The notes under the pieces are model-generated. The model searched no databases, had not been told where the DNA came from, and was given only the letters and a program-made list of their open reading frames with translations. Shown here piece after piece: positions 1 to 13,236 of a stretch of DNA of 64,000 nucleotides (position 1 is the stretch's first letter; the number at the start of each line of letters is the position of its first letter). The translations under genes were made by a program, and so were the position numbers. The DNA is taken from NCBI GenBank assembly GCA_907165065.1, contig OU015527.1, positions 23,263,686 to 23,327,685 on the forward strand, given 5' to 3'. The DNA is from Caprimulgus europaeus. Its lineage: Eukaryota; Chordata; Aves; Caprimulgiformes; Caprimulgidae.

Positions 1-1351
1 CTGCTGAATTTCCAAAAGTACATTAACCAGTTTTGCATCCTGAATGAGATTTTATGCAAATCTCTATCAGTTATCAGGACAGTTATAACAGTAGTTATAA
101 GAACTACTTCCTGCACCCTAAGAAGTAGTTTTCTCACCATGAGATCAATTAAAGCCCTTCACCCCAAGGGAAGCAATGAGAGTTCTGTCACTTGACTCTT
201 TTCCAATTAGATGTGAGAAAGCAGTCAAGATCGGGAATACGTTAGGCAGTACTGGCAGGAGGCAACTAAATGACTTGGGTCCTTTTCCATTTCCGATTTA
301 GGTGATTTTATGGAACTGAAGCTTTCCTAACTTAGGCTAGAAAGATTTCCAAGCCTTTGATCTCTACTGACTAAACCAATATTTTATTCTCAATATTTTT
401 AGCCAATTTCTAAGAAATTTCAACCTTTATAGACTACAGAAATAGCTTTCCTACTCATGCACCTATTCTTCCAGCAATGTGTCAATTTTTCCAAAAAGAA
501 GTACCACATACATCTCCTGTTTCATAATTCCACACTGAAAACTAACCCACTTGCTGTATGATGAGTAGTTAGTGCTCTATTTCTCACACTTTGTTCACTG
601 CCTCAAGTTAGGCTTATATAACTGCATTAATTTGTTATTTATTAGAGTGTCTGCTAAGAAAACAGCAACCAAAATTCTCAAAAGAGTTCATTCTTCGCAC
701 CAGAGCTTGCCAGAAAGCCTGTTTCTGAGAGCTGATCTTCAGGCACAGGTGATAGGCAAATAGCATGAGTTCATGAATTTGGGGCACAGAGAGTCACACT
801 CACTTGGAGCAAAAAGAAAGCAACTGTTGAGTGGTTGCTCAACATCCAGGGGAGAGGGAAAGGTGGTTTGATAGCAGGGAACAAAATCAAGGCATAGAAG
901 ATACACGACAAAAATCAACAGATGCCTACACTGACATCTGCTGAAGATTATGTCTTCTGAGGCAGGCAGGCTGAACAACACAGGCTGTCAGGGACACAAG
1001 TGATGCCACCAGCAAATGGCAGAATGGGAAAGAAATAAATCATAGGGAAATCCATCAGGTAGACCTGATAATGGGGAGGGTCTAGATGAGAAAACAAAGG
1101 CAGATCTTTGCAGGTACAGGGCCCAAAGGATAAAATGCAATCAATACTGGCATAAAAAATCATAGTGAATGTGTAATTCAGATTTCTTCATTACTGATGC
1201 AAATAACCCAATAAAGAAATAATTAGAAAAATAAAGCTACTCATTAAAATATTCTACTATGCCTCCACCTCTGGCATAAAAAGTATTCGGAGCAGGTGAA
1301 AACAGAAGTATTCTGTATTTTTGCAGTAGAAAGGATAATATTTTTCCAGAA
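1..1351. other. Unannotated AT-rich intergenic sequence
   Basis: No exon, repeat family or RNA gene was recognised. Open frames of 60-80 codons on both strands lack any family resemblance. Confidence 0.5.
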
Positions 1352-1530
1352 TTATAGAATCATAGAACAGTTAGGGTTGGAAGGGGCCTTGAAGATCATC
1401 TGGTTCCAACCCCCCTGCCATGAGCAGGGACACCTTCCACTAGATCAAGTTGCTCAAAGCCTCATCCAACCTAGCCTTAAACACTTTCAGGGAGGGGGCA
1501 TCCACAGCTTCTCTGGGCAACCTGTTCCAG
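1352..1530 (-). mobile_element. CR1 LINE 3' end fragment
   Basis: The sequence runs from TAGAATCATAGAA (the complement of the CR1 3' terminal octamer repeat region) through GGTTGGAAGGGGCCTTGAAGA to CTGGGCAACCTGTTCCAG. This is the classic avian CR1 3' UTR read in reverse, so the element lies on the minus strand and is 5'-truncated. Confidence 0.9.
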
Positions 1531-2418
1531 TAATATTATAGATGGCTTATGCAGGAAGATTTTAGTATATTCTGAATATTCTCTAAAATAAGCATGCATA
1601 ATGCAATTGTCATGCTTACAGAGTTAACTGTGCCTTAATAGAACTGGTTAAGTTGGCATCTGCTGGGCAATGACACAAGAGACAAGAAGCAAAGGTGTGT
1701 TGCATGAACTATTAAGGCTGGTCAATGCCAGGAAGAAGTCATTTTTAACAGACGCATCACTGTGAGAATGTGTAAATAGTGAAGTTGCAGCTTAAAGGAA
1801 TGAGGTGTTAGGACTATCAGAAGAGGTTTAAAAGCTGGGGAAAAAAAGCAGCACAGTTGGATGCAAAGATGGTGATGAAATTCTAGAGTGGTCAGACTAT
1901 GACAGCAGTACTACCAACATATGTATGTGTGTAAGCACATCTTTTTCATGCACATCTAAAGCGTGATATACCATGAAATACCATGCTCTAGGAGTGAAAA
2001 CCAGTTGCTTTTTTTCTCTTTCTAGATACTATTAGAGACTTACACCCCTCACACTAAGAGAGTCACAGTGAAAATCAGAAGATACTGAAATCAATACCTC
2101 CTTCTTAGAATATTGGTTCTACTTGGTGAACAAAAAAGCAGCTTGCCAAAATGTTAGTCTCACAGGGACAATCTAGATATTCAAAGCCCATCTAATCCTG
2201 TGGCACAATGACCAACTTGATATAAAGCAGTAACTTCATCCAGGAGCTAGTCATTATGTACTCTTCCCAGAATAAAATCTTGGAAAATCTGAAAGAAAAC
2301 ATGTCCTTTCGATTCTCAGTATATCCTAACACACTTTAATCAGCTAAAATAGTTTCATTTTATAAAATACTTGTAACTCCAGTAATAGGAGAAAATAACA
2401 TCAAATTACTATAAAGTC

Positions 2419-3070
2419 TGTGATAGTTTCACTGGGCTAGCCCTTGGCTAGCAGCCAACACAACTGTTCAGCCACTTCCCCCCCACCCCCCCAGGGGACA
2501 AGGGAGAGCACTGGGGGGGCAAAGATAAGGAGGCTTGTAGGTTGAGATAAGAACAGTTTAATAATAGAGAGAAAACTTAAAATAATACTAATATTAAACT
2601 AGTAGTGATAATGGTAACAGTAACAAAATATGCAAGTGACTGACACCCAGTGCTATAGCTCAGCCCCCTCCTGACCGAGCCCGGCCCGTTCCCAGATAAC
2701 GATCCCGGAGGAGCGACAATCCCGAACTGAAACCGCAGTCCCGGAAGAACGAGAGCCCGAGCGAAAGCCAGAGAGAGCCAGAGAGGAAGAGCCCCTCACT
2801 GATATACTGGGCATGATGTGATATGATATGGAATACCCCATTGGCACATCTAACTGTCAATTAAGTTTATTAATTTAAATATTCTTCACCCCCCTTAAAT
2901 CTTGTGCTTGTGGACTGACAGAACACAGAGTCCTTCACTTCCAGTGACAAAAATGCAAACACTGGTGTGTTATCAGTGTCTCTCATAGCGAGTCCCAGGC
3001 TGCAGGTAAAACACAGCACAATTCTAGCTACTAAAAAGAAACCCAGCTGTTTCAGCTAAAAACCAGGACA
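2419..3070 (-). mobile_element. Solo LTR of an endogenous retrovirus, minus orientation
   Basis: The left end is TGTGATAGTTTCACTGGGCT and the right end is the complement of TGTCCTGGTTT, giving TG...CA termini for a 652-base LTR on the minus strand. Internally there is a C-run, a GC-rich block (2670-2800) and an AACAAAATATG-type AT-rich block, as in related LTRs of this window (10152 and 24532). The flanks AAGTC and AGCCC do not make a clear target duplication. No internal retroviral sequence adjoins it. Confidence 0.75.
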
Positions 3071-5376
3071 AGCCCATTCATGCTTCAGTTTTTCAAGTGA
3101 TGGAACTACATTAAAAATCACAAAAAATCCATCAAACAAAAAAAAAATATTCACAAAATCACAGGGAAGAAATTCTATGTTGTTTAGAATTTGGAAGTGT
3201 TTTTTCCTCTTCATGTCCAGCTGTGCCATACAAGTGCCTATTTTAAAAAATAAGCACTTATGCACAGCAGGACTGCAAGCCCACAAAGAGATTTAATAAT
3301 CCCAAATGGCCTAACATTCTTTCAGACTGTGTGCTGTGAGTATTTAAAACAATTATTCTCTTCACCCTATGATTTTGCCTATAGGTTCCAAAATTAGGAA
3401 CATTTCCAGTGGACAACTGAGTACATAATGACCAATATTCTTTCAATCAACAGGCAAACAAATCAAGATTTCTGACTAATCTTTCATCCTTCTCATGTTA
3501 GGTATTATTATTCGTAACGAGATCAGGGAAACAGTTATATAAGTTAACATTGTCCTGTACAGTTAAACTTTGAAACTTCATCTTTTGCTTTTTCCCCCAG
3601 AGCTCCTCTGGAAATTATTTTTTAATAAGATTCATTTTAGAACACAGCACAATGTGTTATGGAGATATAGTTTCAAAAGGGACAAGAATACACACACAAA
3701 AATTAATGTAAACTTATAAAACTGTCCAAATGCAGTAGTCCAAAATTCAGAAAATTATTCCATAGATCTGATACTTATTTAAACACAAAATGCCTTATAC
3801 TGGACAGTGGGGCCTGAGAAAGAAAACAAAATATGTATCTCGGGCTGAATTACTTCAGAAAAGGTATGTGAACATGTGAACTTATTTTCTCCCATGTTTC
3901 ATTTTTTCTAAAGTGGCTAAAATTTCAACACTGTTAACATGGCATTTTCACTATTCATATCATTATTACTCTGGAAGGTTCAGTAAGGGAGAGAGAGAGA
4001 CAAATGAGAGGCAGTGTAGAAACAGAAACTTAGAAAAATAATCTTCTCATTTGCTTCAGCTCAACACATAAAACTAATAAACTAATGAAAAACACTCTAC
4101 ACCTCAAATGTGTCTAAAAAAGTGTTTAATGTAAGAGTGAGGAAGGAAATAGCAGAAAATGCACACAAATGTCTTGGTTGGTTTGACTACTGCATATAGT
4201 ACAGAAATATTTTATTTGTTTTTGCAAGAACAAGAATCATCATCATGTTAGGCTTGCCTTTTGCTGTATCTTGCTGCCCGCTTTGATTTAACAACAATTA
4301 GACACCTGACACCTGATTCAGATCTTTTGTGACACGTTCAAAATTGCATTGCCCATATGTAGCATAAGAAAAATTTTGGACTTCTTCTAATGACATATTC
4401 AGACTTTAGAGTGCAAGTATTATTCTGCTGGTATGAGGATGAATATTTTCATGATGATTAAGCCATAGTAATTCATTATAAAGTGTCTAATAACTAGGGA
4501 ATGCAGCAGTCTTAGCTGACAGTCCCAGAACAACACTGTATTTATCATATGTTTTTGCATGAGCTATCTGACTGAAATATGTGAACGGGAATGTTCAGGA
4601 GCTGATATGAAGACTACATCTACAGGGAACATATTGTTGGTTCATTAGTTTCTAAACAATAATAATAATAATATTTTTTCAAACATATGGTTGCACAAAA
4701 CAATATATATTATTTCCTTTTCAATTCAGATGTCATATTTATTCAAACATTGAAAATCCCAGAGATAACTGTATATCCAGGCCATCTCCTAGAAGGAACC
4801 CTTGCCAAATGTATGCTCCTTGGTAAGTCTTGGGTGTTTGTGAAGAGGTACATTAATTGCTTCTGCTGCAGAAAGAGACTAAGTCCTTTCATACAGGATT
4901 GCACAGTACATTTTGACACTTCCAGGGCATAATTCTGGGCACTCTACAGGCAACAAAACACCTTTATTATCTGATTTACATAATAATGTACACCTTCCTG
5001 TGCGTGCTGTCTGGCAACTCATTCAAGCTGCACAGGAAATATGGTGGGCAAGGTATTTGCTCTCTATGAATCTTAGTGCAGGACCATAAGATAGCCAGAT
5101 AAGTTCAAGAGATCAGGAACTCATCCAAATTTTGAGTTCATAGAGGAAGAGTGAAAAACAGAAGAGGAATCCCAACAGATTAAATTAGGTACACTGCTAA
5201 ATCAAGTAGTCAACCAACTTGCAGATGGGAAAGAGAACTTTGCTGGGGTCACATTAATTCAATGGGAAGACCCAAATGTTGTCCACACCTAATGTACCTA
5301 TTACAGTGAACTCGTAGTTCCCTCACAAGCACAAGAATACTCTTGCATTTCAGTCAGCCTCCCTAATCCTTTTCAG
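3071..5376. other. Unannotated intergenic sequence
   Basis: AT-rich, with short simple runs such as (AAT)n near 4660. No gene or repeat family was recognised. Confidence 0.5.
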
Positions 5377-5690
5377 AGAAGACCCACACAGATCCAGAGT
5401 GGGGTGCCTCCCATGTAATATAGTCCTTCACTAACTGATCCAGCATGGGACCTTCCCATAGGCTGCAGTTCTCCCAGAACTGCTCCAGCATGGATCCTCT
5501 CCATGGAATACACTCCATCAGGAACAGACTTCTCCAGTTGGGATCCCTGACTGGCCACAGTTACTGACAGAAAATCTACTCCTGTGTAGGCTTCTCTCCA
5601 CAGATCATAGTTTCTGCCAGAATCCTGCTCCAGCATGGGGTCTCCATGGGCTGCAGCTTCCATCAGGGCCTCTCTCCCTGCCCCTCACCA
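5377..5690 (-). mobile_element. Decayed LTR fragment with internal short repeats
   Basis: Read on the minus strand, it contains repeated blocks around CCATGGAG and CTGGAGCAG at about 60-base spacing, the same pattern as the GC-rich tandem block in the solo LTR at 57264-58414. The ends are eroded and no TG/CA termini were found. I infer an older, truncated copy of that LTR family. Confidence 0.55.
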
Positions 5691-8600
5691 AGAGGATACA
5701 TGCATTTAACCAACTTTTTGATTCACCCCTCTCCATGGGGAGGAATTGGCTTTGATATGCATGTGTACATTAGAGCAAAATGTCAAAAACTGCCTTATAA
5801 AGAGAATACATTTATCATGTCAAAACCATCCATGTTCTTTACAGGAACAGAAGCAGCACCTTTAGGAATCTGCAGAAACACAAAGGGAGATTCACCACAA
5901 ATGAGATAATAGTCCTTTGGCCAAAGTTCTCACGTGCAATAATGGTATAAGAAGATGCAGGTCGTGCTCTGAATTAGAAAGAACAGACTTAAATGCAGGT
6001 CTGTAGTCCCACCTTAGAGGCGAGCAACTAAAGTTCTGCAAATCCCCTTAGGCTAAATTAAAGTGAAACAACACCGAACAACCAGTTAAATATTTTATTT
6101 ATAATGAAAATAACCTGAACTTGGAGGATGTAAGAACGTTGGCAACGTTCTGCTTGGAAACATCTGTAAGGTAAAGGATAAGAAGAAAAAAAGAGAGACA
6201 GGAAACGAAAGAGATAAGGAAAGCTATCACCACCCTTGGATCCTGTGACAGATTGGGTAATCCTCAGGTGGTGGCCATGCACATAGCTCCCCGAGTATGT
6301 GCTTTTTATACAATCCAGCCCTGCCCTTTGATGCAGGACTTATGTAACTCTTGGTCTACTGCACAGTCACTGTTGTGAGGTGTGGTCATGGAGGTTCATT
6401 TCAGGAGGTCTTGGTGGTCATTTAGCCCCTTCTTCAAATGAATTCCCTATGACCTTTGACCATATGTGGTGATGTTTTGCTCAGATATTCAGGATACAGA
6501 AATGTGCATGTTCCAACACACCTGCATCAGGGCCACTCTTAACATTGCTTTTGTTTTGCAGAACTTGTTGCTGTGCAAAATGTGCAGAACCTGTCTTGCT
6601 ATGATATTTGAGACATGCATTAACTCTTTCAGTCTTTCACAAGGTTTCCTATTCTTGCTGAGTGCTCAGGCCACTACACTATTGTTTCTTCTGTAGCATC
6701 CATTGCTCTTTAGTTTGACCAGAAATGTCAAGTATTTCCACTGAAAGCTTTTCAAAACTGTATATACCAGGAAAGAAATTTATGTTTGAATGGATTAGAA
6801 TTTTTCAAGTTATCAATCGTTTGACTGATCAAAACACTATGTGACCAATTGTACTCCATCACCACTGGCAACAGAAACCAACTTCTGTACTGCAGCTAGT
6901 TTTTCTTCTAAATAGTTGCAGAAATCTTGTGAAACAGTGTCATTTAAGTGCCCATTTAAATTTCTGATTCCCTTTAAAGGACAATATATAATTTTTCCCA
7001 TTCCTTCTGATAGAGCAATTCAGCACTTGGTACTAAGAAGGGTTAAACTGCCGTGCACAGGCAGTGTGTCTTGATTTGTCCAAGTACTATAAAAGACATT
7101 GTAATGGTCTTCCCACATTAACATTTGTAATGTAAAATCTGTGATTATGCCTCATTTGTCCAACAGTGAATAGTCATAATGAAGGTGCTCTGAACAAGCC
7201 ACGGAAGCATTCACTCTGCTGTGCACCTCCAACAGAAGAACAATCTTCTCAGAAGAGTACAATTTCAGTGTTTATGTTACACAAAGCTACAGATAAAAGC
7301 AGCAAGCTGAAGTGTTCATATATGTATATTACACCACTTGAAAAGGATTTTCAGGCATTTTTAATGAGTTTCAAGCTAATCTTTGCACACTCAATCGATC
7401 ATTAGATAAACAGAAGTACATACCTTGGAGCAAGTACTAGAACTGAGAGTTCTTCCACTCACTTGACAAGTTTCCTTGATGAGGTGAAGTTCTCCCTAAG
7501 ACTCTTTGAGGCCCTATTTCAAGATACTCACAAAAGGAGCAACAACTTGCTAATATTCCTATTACAACTGCTCAAGATTATAAATAAAAAATTCAACTAT
7601 TTTACTGGAGTGTGATACCCAATTTCATGTCAGTTAAGTTGTAAGTCAATTACATTACTAGTGGAAAATGTGCAAGATGAAAGATTCAATCCTTCTAACC
7701 AAATAGGATGTTTCCACAGATTCCTTAAATCACCAAATAGCTTTTAATCTCAGTGAGGGAAAGGATGTGTCTTTACATCTATTGATTACGCTCTTCCGAG
7801 TCCATATCATTATTCAAACATGTCTTGCAAGAGACAACTTGTAGAAATTAAGCATCATATTCTACTTAACAAACATAATAATTTATAATTTATAAAATAA
7901 TAATGTATCATATTCAATGGCTTTATCAAAGGATGTTTCCACTCCATTATATGCTTTTGCTTGCTTAACCCACTTTGTCAAAGCTTTCCATGCTCACTTA
8001 GCTGAATTCTGATTTCATTTATAAGATTTTAATACCTTATACATAATTGCATTATGAGGTTGGGGTCTCTAATATCACATATCCCTAAGGATTAAAGTCC
8101 TTGGTGGCAACCCTGTTTCGGTGAAGTGATAACCCACATGCAAGGATTATACAGTAACGTGAACCAGGAGGGACTTGGAATGGCAAAGATATATGAGAAG
8201 AAATTATGCAGTTGGAGGGCAGGAAACTGAAGAAGATTAACTATGTGACAACTTTCACATTGTATGTTTTTTATTTAATGCCAACTTTAAAAAAAAGGCT
8301 CTGAGACAGGAAGAATTTTTGGATACACTGAGTTCCCTAATGAAATCTCCCATTTTCTTCAACAAAAGGTCAGCTTTGTTTTACATTATTTGAAAGAGAC
8401 TGCTCTATCATTTAGGAGGGTTTTTCTGGATTTGACATCTGAAATCACCCAGAGAGCCCTGTTTTAATCAAGTATGTTCCTGTTGCAAGTACTCTAATGA
8501 AATAATCAAAGTTATACAGAAAAGTTGGGTTTGACTAAGAAGTAAAAAATCATAAAGCATAATGTATAAGTTAGGATTGTTAGCTTGGAACTAGACAACC

Positions 8601-8749
8601 ATAAAGACCTTAATAAGAAGGGACTGTAAAGTCCTAGGCCTGCTCTAATCATTAACTCAGGATTAGTGTTAAAACCACTGTTGTAGAGATTGAAATTTAT
8701 TACTCTAATGTTCATAGAGCTTTAAAACTCTTTGTTTTATTGACCACTG
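5691..8749. other. Intergenic sequence, possible LTR remnant near 6060-6330
   Basis: Mostly unrecognised AT-rich sequence. On the minus strand, about 6330-6060 holds GTATAAAAAG followed by purine-rich sequence and a TTTATT (AATAAA on minus), which would fit an eroded LTR, but I cannot place its ends. Confidence 0.3.
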
Positions 8750-9142
8750 GAATGTGGCGAAGAGCGTGTTGAGCCAAGTCCTTGGGAGGAGTTCATTGTG
8801 GGGGTCTTTTCTTCTGGGTTGGTGGTCCATGGTGGTCGCAAAAGCAGCCCTTCGACTCATTTCAAGGCTTAAGGAGCATGTGCGGTGAGGCGGAGTTTTA
8901 TGATAATGATTACTGATAATTGTTTTGAATATGCATGATAATTCTGAGAAATATAATGATTATGTATCATCTTGTATAATATAAACTCTGCTTCACGTGC
9001 TATCAGGTATACACGATACGTGGACCAATCCCCTGTGCATCCAGTGCTGCAATAACGAATGTCTGCTTCTTAAGATGACATTGGTGTTAAGGAGTTTATT
9101 TCCTGATTTCGGTGACAGTTTCTGGTGACCCAGATGGGACCT
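8750..9142 (+). mobile_element. Candidate retroviral LTR 3' part with adjoining primer-binding site
   Basis: The sequence has a TATA-like ATAATATAAACTCTGC, an AATAA-type signal in GCAATAACGAATG near 9050, then GATTTCGGTGACA, with an LTR end at about 9117. Six bases later comes TGGTGACCCAGATGGGACC (9123-9141), resembling a primer-binding site (TGGTGACCC, as used with tRNA-Trp in alpharetroviruses). Leader-like sequence continues to about 9250. The 5' end of the LTR was not located, and no coding remnants follow. Confidence 0.55.
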
Positions 9143-9362
9143 TGTGAGTGAGGCTGGAAGGGATCGAGAGCTGATGAAACTCCAGCTGGCATCACAGAAT
9201 CCTTGGGGAGAGACATTACCCTTGACCCAGAGAGCTCCTCACAAGAGGGCTCCTTTTAAAGGAATTCTAGAAAATTTAAAATTGTAATTGATAAAAAGAT
9301 CAAAAATAGATGAAGAATGGAATGAACTTGAATCAGAAGTGAAAATTGGTTGCAGTTTACTT

Positions 9363-9800
9363 CTTGGCCGCCAGGGCACATTGCTGACTCAAGCTGGGCC
9401 TTCCGTCGACCAGCACCCCCAGATCCTTTTCTGCAGGGCTGCTCTCCAACCACTCCTCTCCCCATTTATACTTGTGTCCAGTAGTCCTCCATACCAGGTA
9501 CAGAATCCAGCATTTGTTCTTGTGAAATGTCATGTTATTGATGATTACTCAATGGTCCAATCTATCTAGATACCTCTGCAAGGCTGTCGAGAGACAACAG
9601 CACCTCCTAGTTTAGCATTGTCAGCAAACTTACTAAAGGTGCATTCAATACCTGCCTCCAGATCATTGATAAAAATATTGAACACAAGTGGCCCTAGAAT
9701 TGAGCCCTGAGGAACACTGCTGGTGGCTGGCTGCCAGCCAGATGTAGCCCCATTCACTTTGAGCCCTGCCATTTAGCCAGCTCATCACCCAGTGCACCAT
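9363..9800 (-). mobile_element. CR1 LINE fragment with reverse transcriptase coding remnant
   Basis: On the minus strand, 9772-9566 translates to a CR1 reverse transcriptase segment including [19 protein letters not shown] and [13 protein letters not shown]; the catalytic FADD is altered to FADN. The 9363-9560 part resembles a further downstream CR1 segment. It is truncated at both ends and frame-broken. Confidence 0.85.
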
Positions 9801-10151
9801 GTACCTGATCAAAGAGTCCTGATAGCTCATTTTGTTTCAAGACTTTTCATGTGTTCCACAACAACATAATTAAAATTGTTTTCAAATTTCTTAACTGACA
9901 AGGCAACAAAGAATTCCTGCATGCACTGAATGGGGGTTTAACTTTTTGTTATGTGGAATGTGTGAATGGTTTCCCAGTTGTTCAGAAAGTCATGGGTTGG
10001 TTACTGTGCTCCTATATGTGCATGTACATAGATGAGAGAGCTACAAAGAAAATTAAAGCCATTAAAGCCATCTCATTTTTAACATAGAACTTAGGTAGAA
10101 ACCCGATCCTACAGAAATCAGTGGTTAACACACCCTTTTAATTTAATATGG

Positions 10152-10777
10152 TGTCCTGGTTTCAGTAGGATAGGGTTAATTTTGGTTAATTTTCTTCTTA
10201 GTAGCTAGAATACCTTTGTTTTGGTTTCAGGATGGAATTTGTTATGAGAAGAATGTTGATAACATACTAATATTTTTAGTTGTTGCTGGAAGTCCAAGGA
10301 CAGTACGTTTTGCTAGCCTGCAAGGGACTTTGGGGAGGAACGTAGTAATTAGGAACACCCAAAACTGACATTTGGATATACCAGTAACATATTCCATATC
10401 ATATCATGTCATGTTCAGTATATTAATGAGGGTTGACAGGAAAGATGGGGACTCACTCAAGGATCACTTGGTTTCGTTCTTCTGGGAGTGCAGTTCCAGG
10501 TTCAGGGTTCCTTTTTGCTTCTCCAGGATTGCTGTCAGTACATGATGAGCAATTATACTGTGCATCACTCATTTATATATATTATTATCATTAACATTAT
10601 CATAATTATTTTATTCCAGCTATGAAATTGCTCTTACCTCAACATACAAGTCTTCTCACCTTTCCCCCTCCAATTCTCTCCTTTATTTCCTGGGTTAAGG
10701 GGTTGCGGGGCTGGGGGGACAGTGTATGTGTGAACAGCTGTGTGGTATTTGGCTGCCAGTCAAGTTAAAATACCACA
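10152..10777 (+). repeat. 5' LTR of the degenerate provirus
   Basis: It begins TGTCCTGGTTTCAGTAGGAT and ends AAATACCACA, with imperfect inverted termini. It is closely similar along its length to the solo LTR at 24532-25142 (shared CTTCTTAGTAGCTAGAAT, TGTGCATCACTCATTTATA and the pyrimidine-rich end), so both belong to one family. Confidence 0.85.
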
Positions 10778-10784
10778 GTTTTTT

Positions 10785-10802
10785 TGGCGCCCAACATGGT
10801 GC
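10785..10802 (+). other. Retroviral primer-binding site, tRNA-Lys type
   Basis: TGGCGCCCAACATGGTGC lies 7 bases after the LTR end. It resembles the complement of the 3' end of tRNA-Lys (TGGCGCCCAAC core), with two differences from the form I recall. Such sites prime minus-strand DNA synthesis. Confidence 0.75.
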
Positions 10803-11289
10803 ATGAAGGGTTGAGATAACAAAAGTTTTGAGCAAAGTGTGTTAGAAAGAAATCTGCAATACCATTCATTATGATGGCTTGGTGTTTGGTAGTCAGAATG
10901 TTGTTGTTTTGGATTGCAGGCCTGCTCTCTTAGTTCTTTGAGGTTGCGCACCTTACATACCTTTTATTTTGTTTGACATCCCTAGGCATTGGTTTGGGGC
11001 TAAGGGTACTGTTTTGCTGTGTTGTGCAGTGCTGGCTGTTAGTACGATAAAAAGATGGGTAGTGAGACCAATTTTGTACCTGCATTCAGTGGTGGAGGGC
11101 AGCATGCAGAGTGTAGTGGCAAAGCCAGCTCCATCTCCGTATGCTGGGAGTCATCTGGTGGGTGTTGTTACTAATTACACCAGTGTTTTTTTTCTCTTTG
11201 AGCCAGTATATTGGGGGAACATCTTCATTCAATTTCCCCTTCTCCTCCATATTGGTTACAGAAGTTTTTGAGAAATTTGAATATTCTTA

Positions 11290-12500
11290 GGATAAAAAAA
11301 CTAGCATAATCATGCTGCTAGTTATCCTAAATGAATGGCAGGTTTTAATGTATGTCAGACTACTTAAGAGGTACACCCCATCTGCTACCAGTGTTACCCT
11401 AGCACCTGCTATGGTTACCTCAACCTTCTTGACAGATACTGCAGCTACTCCAACACCAGCGCCTGCTACAGTTGCTTCAGTCCCAGCAATAGACCCTGCA
11501 GCCACTCCAACCCCTACAGCAGGTAACATGGCTACTCCAGCCCCTGTGACAGAGACTGCAGCTACTCCAAGCTCATCAAGAAGTGCTGCAGATGAACTAG
11601 AGCCAACCCATGCCAGCATCAGTTGCCCCTGTATGGCAGAAGTGGATGCAGAAGTCTGTACATTTACAAAGGGATGAAGATCATGCTTTTGGTCTTCCTA
11701 AGGCAGAATAGTAGGATGAAAGGGGAGATGGAGATGGAGACAGTATGATAACCACCCGATCTCTAACCCTGAGTGAGCTGCAAGATATATGAAAAGATTT
11801 CACCTGTTACCAAGGTGAACATGTCATTATGTGGCTGCTCAGATGCTGGGATAATGGGGCCAGTAGCATGGAGTTAGAGGGTAGAGAAGCCAAGCAGCTG
11901 GGATCCCTCTCTAAGGAAGCAGGCATTGATAAAGCAATTGCAAGAGAGGAACCAACCCGCAGTCTTTGGCTGTGGCTCTTGGTGGGTGTGAAGGAAAGGT
12001 ACCCCTTCAAGGATGACATTACCTGAAATCCAGGCAAATGGGTCAGCATGGAGAGAGGTATTCAGTACCTGTGTGACCTAGCTGTGCTGTGATTTACCAA
12101 GACCCAAGGGACATGAGGTTAACTGAAGACCCAGAAGAAATCCCATGCACAATACCCATGTGGAGAAATGTCATACGGAGTGCACCAGCATCATATGCCA
12201 GCTCATTGGCAGCAGTAGAAGTAAAAGAGGATGAGGAGGCACCAACTGTGAATGAAGTGGCTATCCGGCTCTGGGGATTTGAAGACAGTGTCTCTGCATC
12301 TATATGAGTCTATATCAGCTGTGGAAAAACTACCAGATATCCTGGAGAAACGTGGAGAAACTGTCCCAAGAGTTTCAGCAATTCAAGGATATGTTCCACC
12401 CTCCACCTACTACGACCTATGTCTCAGTTTAAGATCTGAGACAAAAAATGTTTTTTTTTTTCTTACGTTTCTGGACTGTGATCTCTTCAATTACCTTTAA
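11290..12500 (+). pseudogene. gag-like remnant of the provirus
   Basis: Broken open frames at 11312-11677, 11829-12026 and 12089-12307. The first has a Pro/Ala/Thr-rich low-complexity stretch of ATPTPAP-type repeats (about 11430-11575), as found in proline-rich retroviral Gag regions. No zinc-knuckle motif was recognised. The assignment rests on position between the primer site and the pol remnant and on composition. Confidence 0.5.
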
Positions 12501-13236
12501 ACTATGTAGTGAGACCTGTGTCTCTTTTAGTTCAGGTGAGGAAACATGTTCCTGTGTGAGTGTGAAACCAAAGATTGTTAATTTGTTGAAATTACGAGTG
12601 TAGCCTATATTCAAGAAAGAATAATATATAGTATACACACAAAGGTCAAACTTGTAAAGAAAATGAAGGCAAGGCAGAATGGGAAAAATGAAAGGAGCAG
12701 TGTGTAGCTAAGCTTAGATGTACTGCTTACAGGTGACAAAGAGTACCTCTAAATTAAAAAAGCCACCCACAAAAACTTTTGGCTGCTAAACAGCCAGCTT
12801 CTTTCATGAAGGACTTGTTAATAGTCCTGACTGACAGTCGTGACTGAGCTTGCTCCTAATGGAGCAAGCATTCCCCTGCTCAAGACAGACGGTATACACC
12901 ACAGGCCACACTGTTTTACTTGCATGACCGTGGAGAAGACATGAGAAAGTGGAACTGGAAACCTACCTCGGTCCTGCAGACATGAGTACACAGATTGCAA
13001 AGATAAAAAAATACAAATAGGGATTCTTCTGGTTCTTCTAGGAAAATGCTGCTCCAGTCTCCAGTTGACAATTCCCCAAACAGAACAGGAGGCCTGATCC
13101 TATTCTTAATCCTTTCCTTGATCCTAATCCTTTTGATCATATTTCAGCAGAAGGGAGTGATGAGTATGACGATCAGCATTAGAGGGGCCCTGCCTCCAGC
13201 CAGGCAGAGGAGAGAGACAACTGAGTTTACTGGAGG

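Noticed and set aside
11287..11619. 110-codon Val/Gly/Ala-rich frame on the minus strand
   Set aside because: It is the mirror of the Pro/Ala/Thr repeat in the gag-like region; both strands are open because of the repeat composition.
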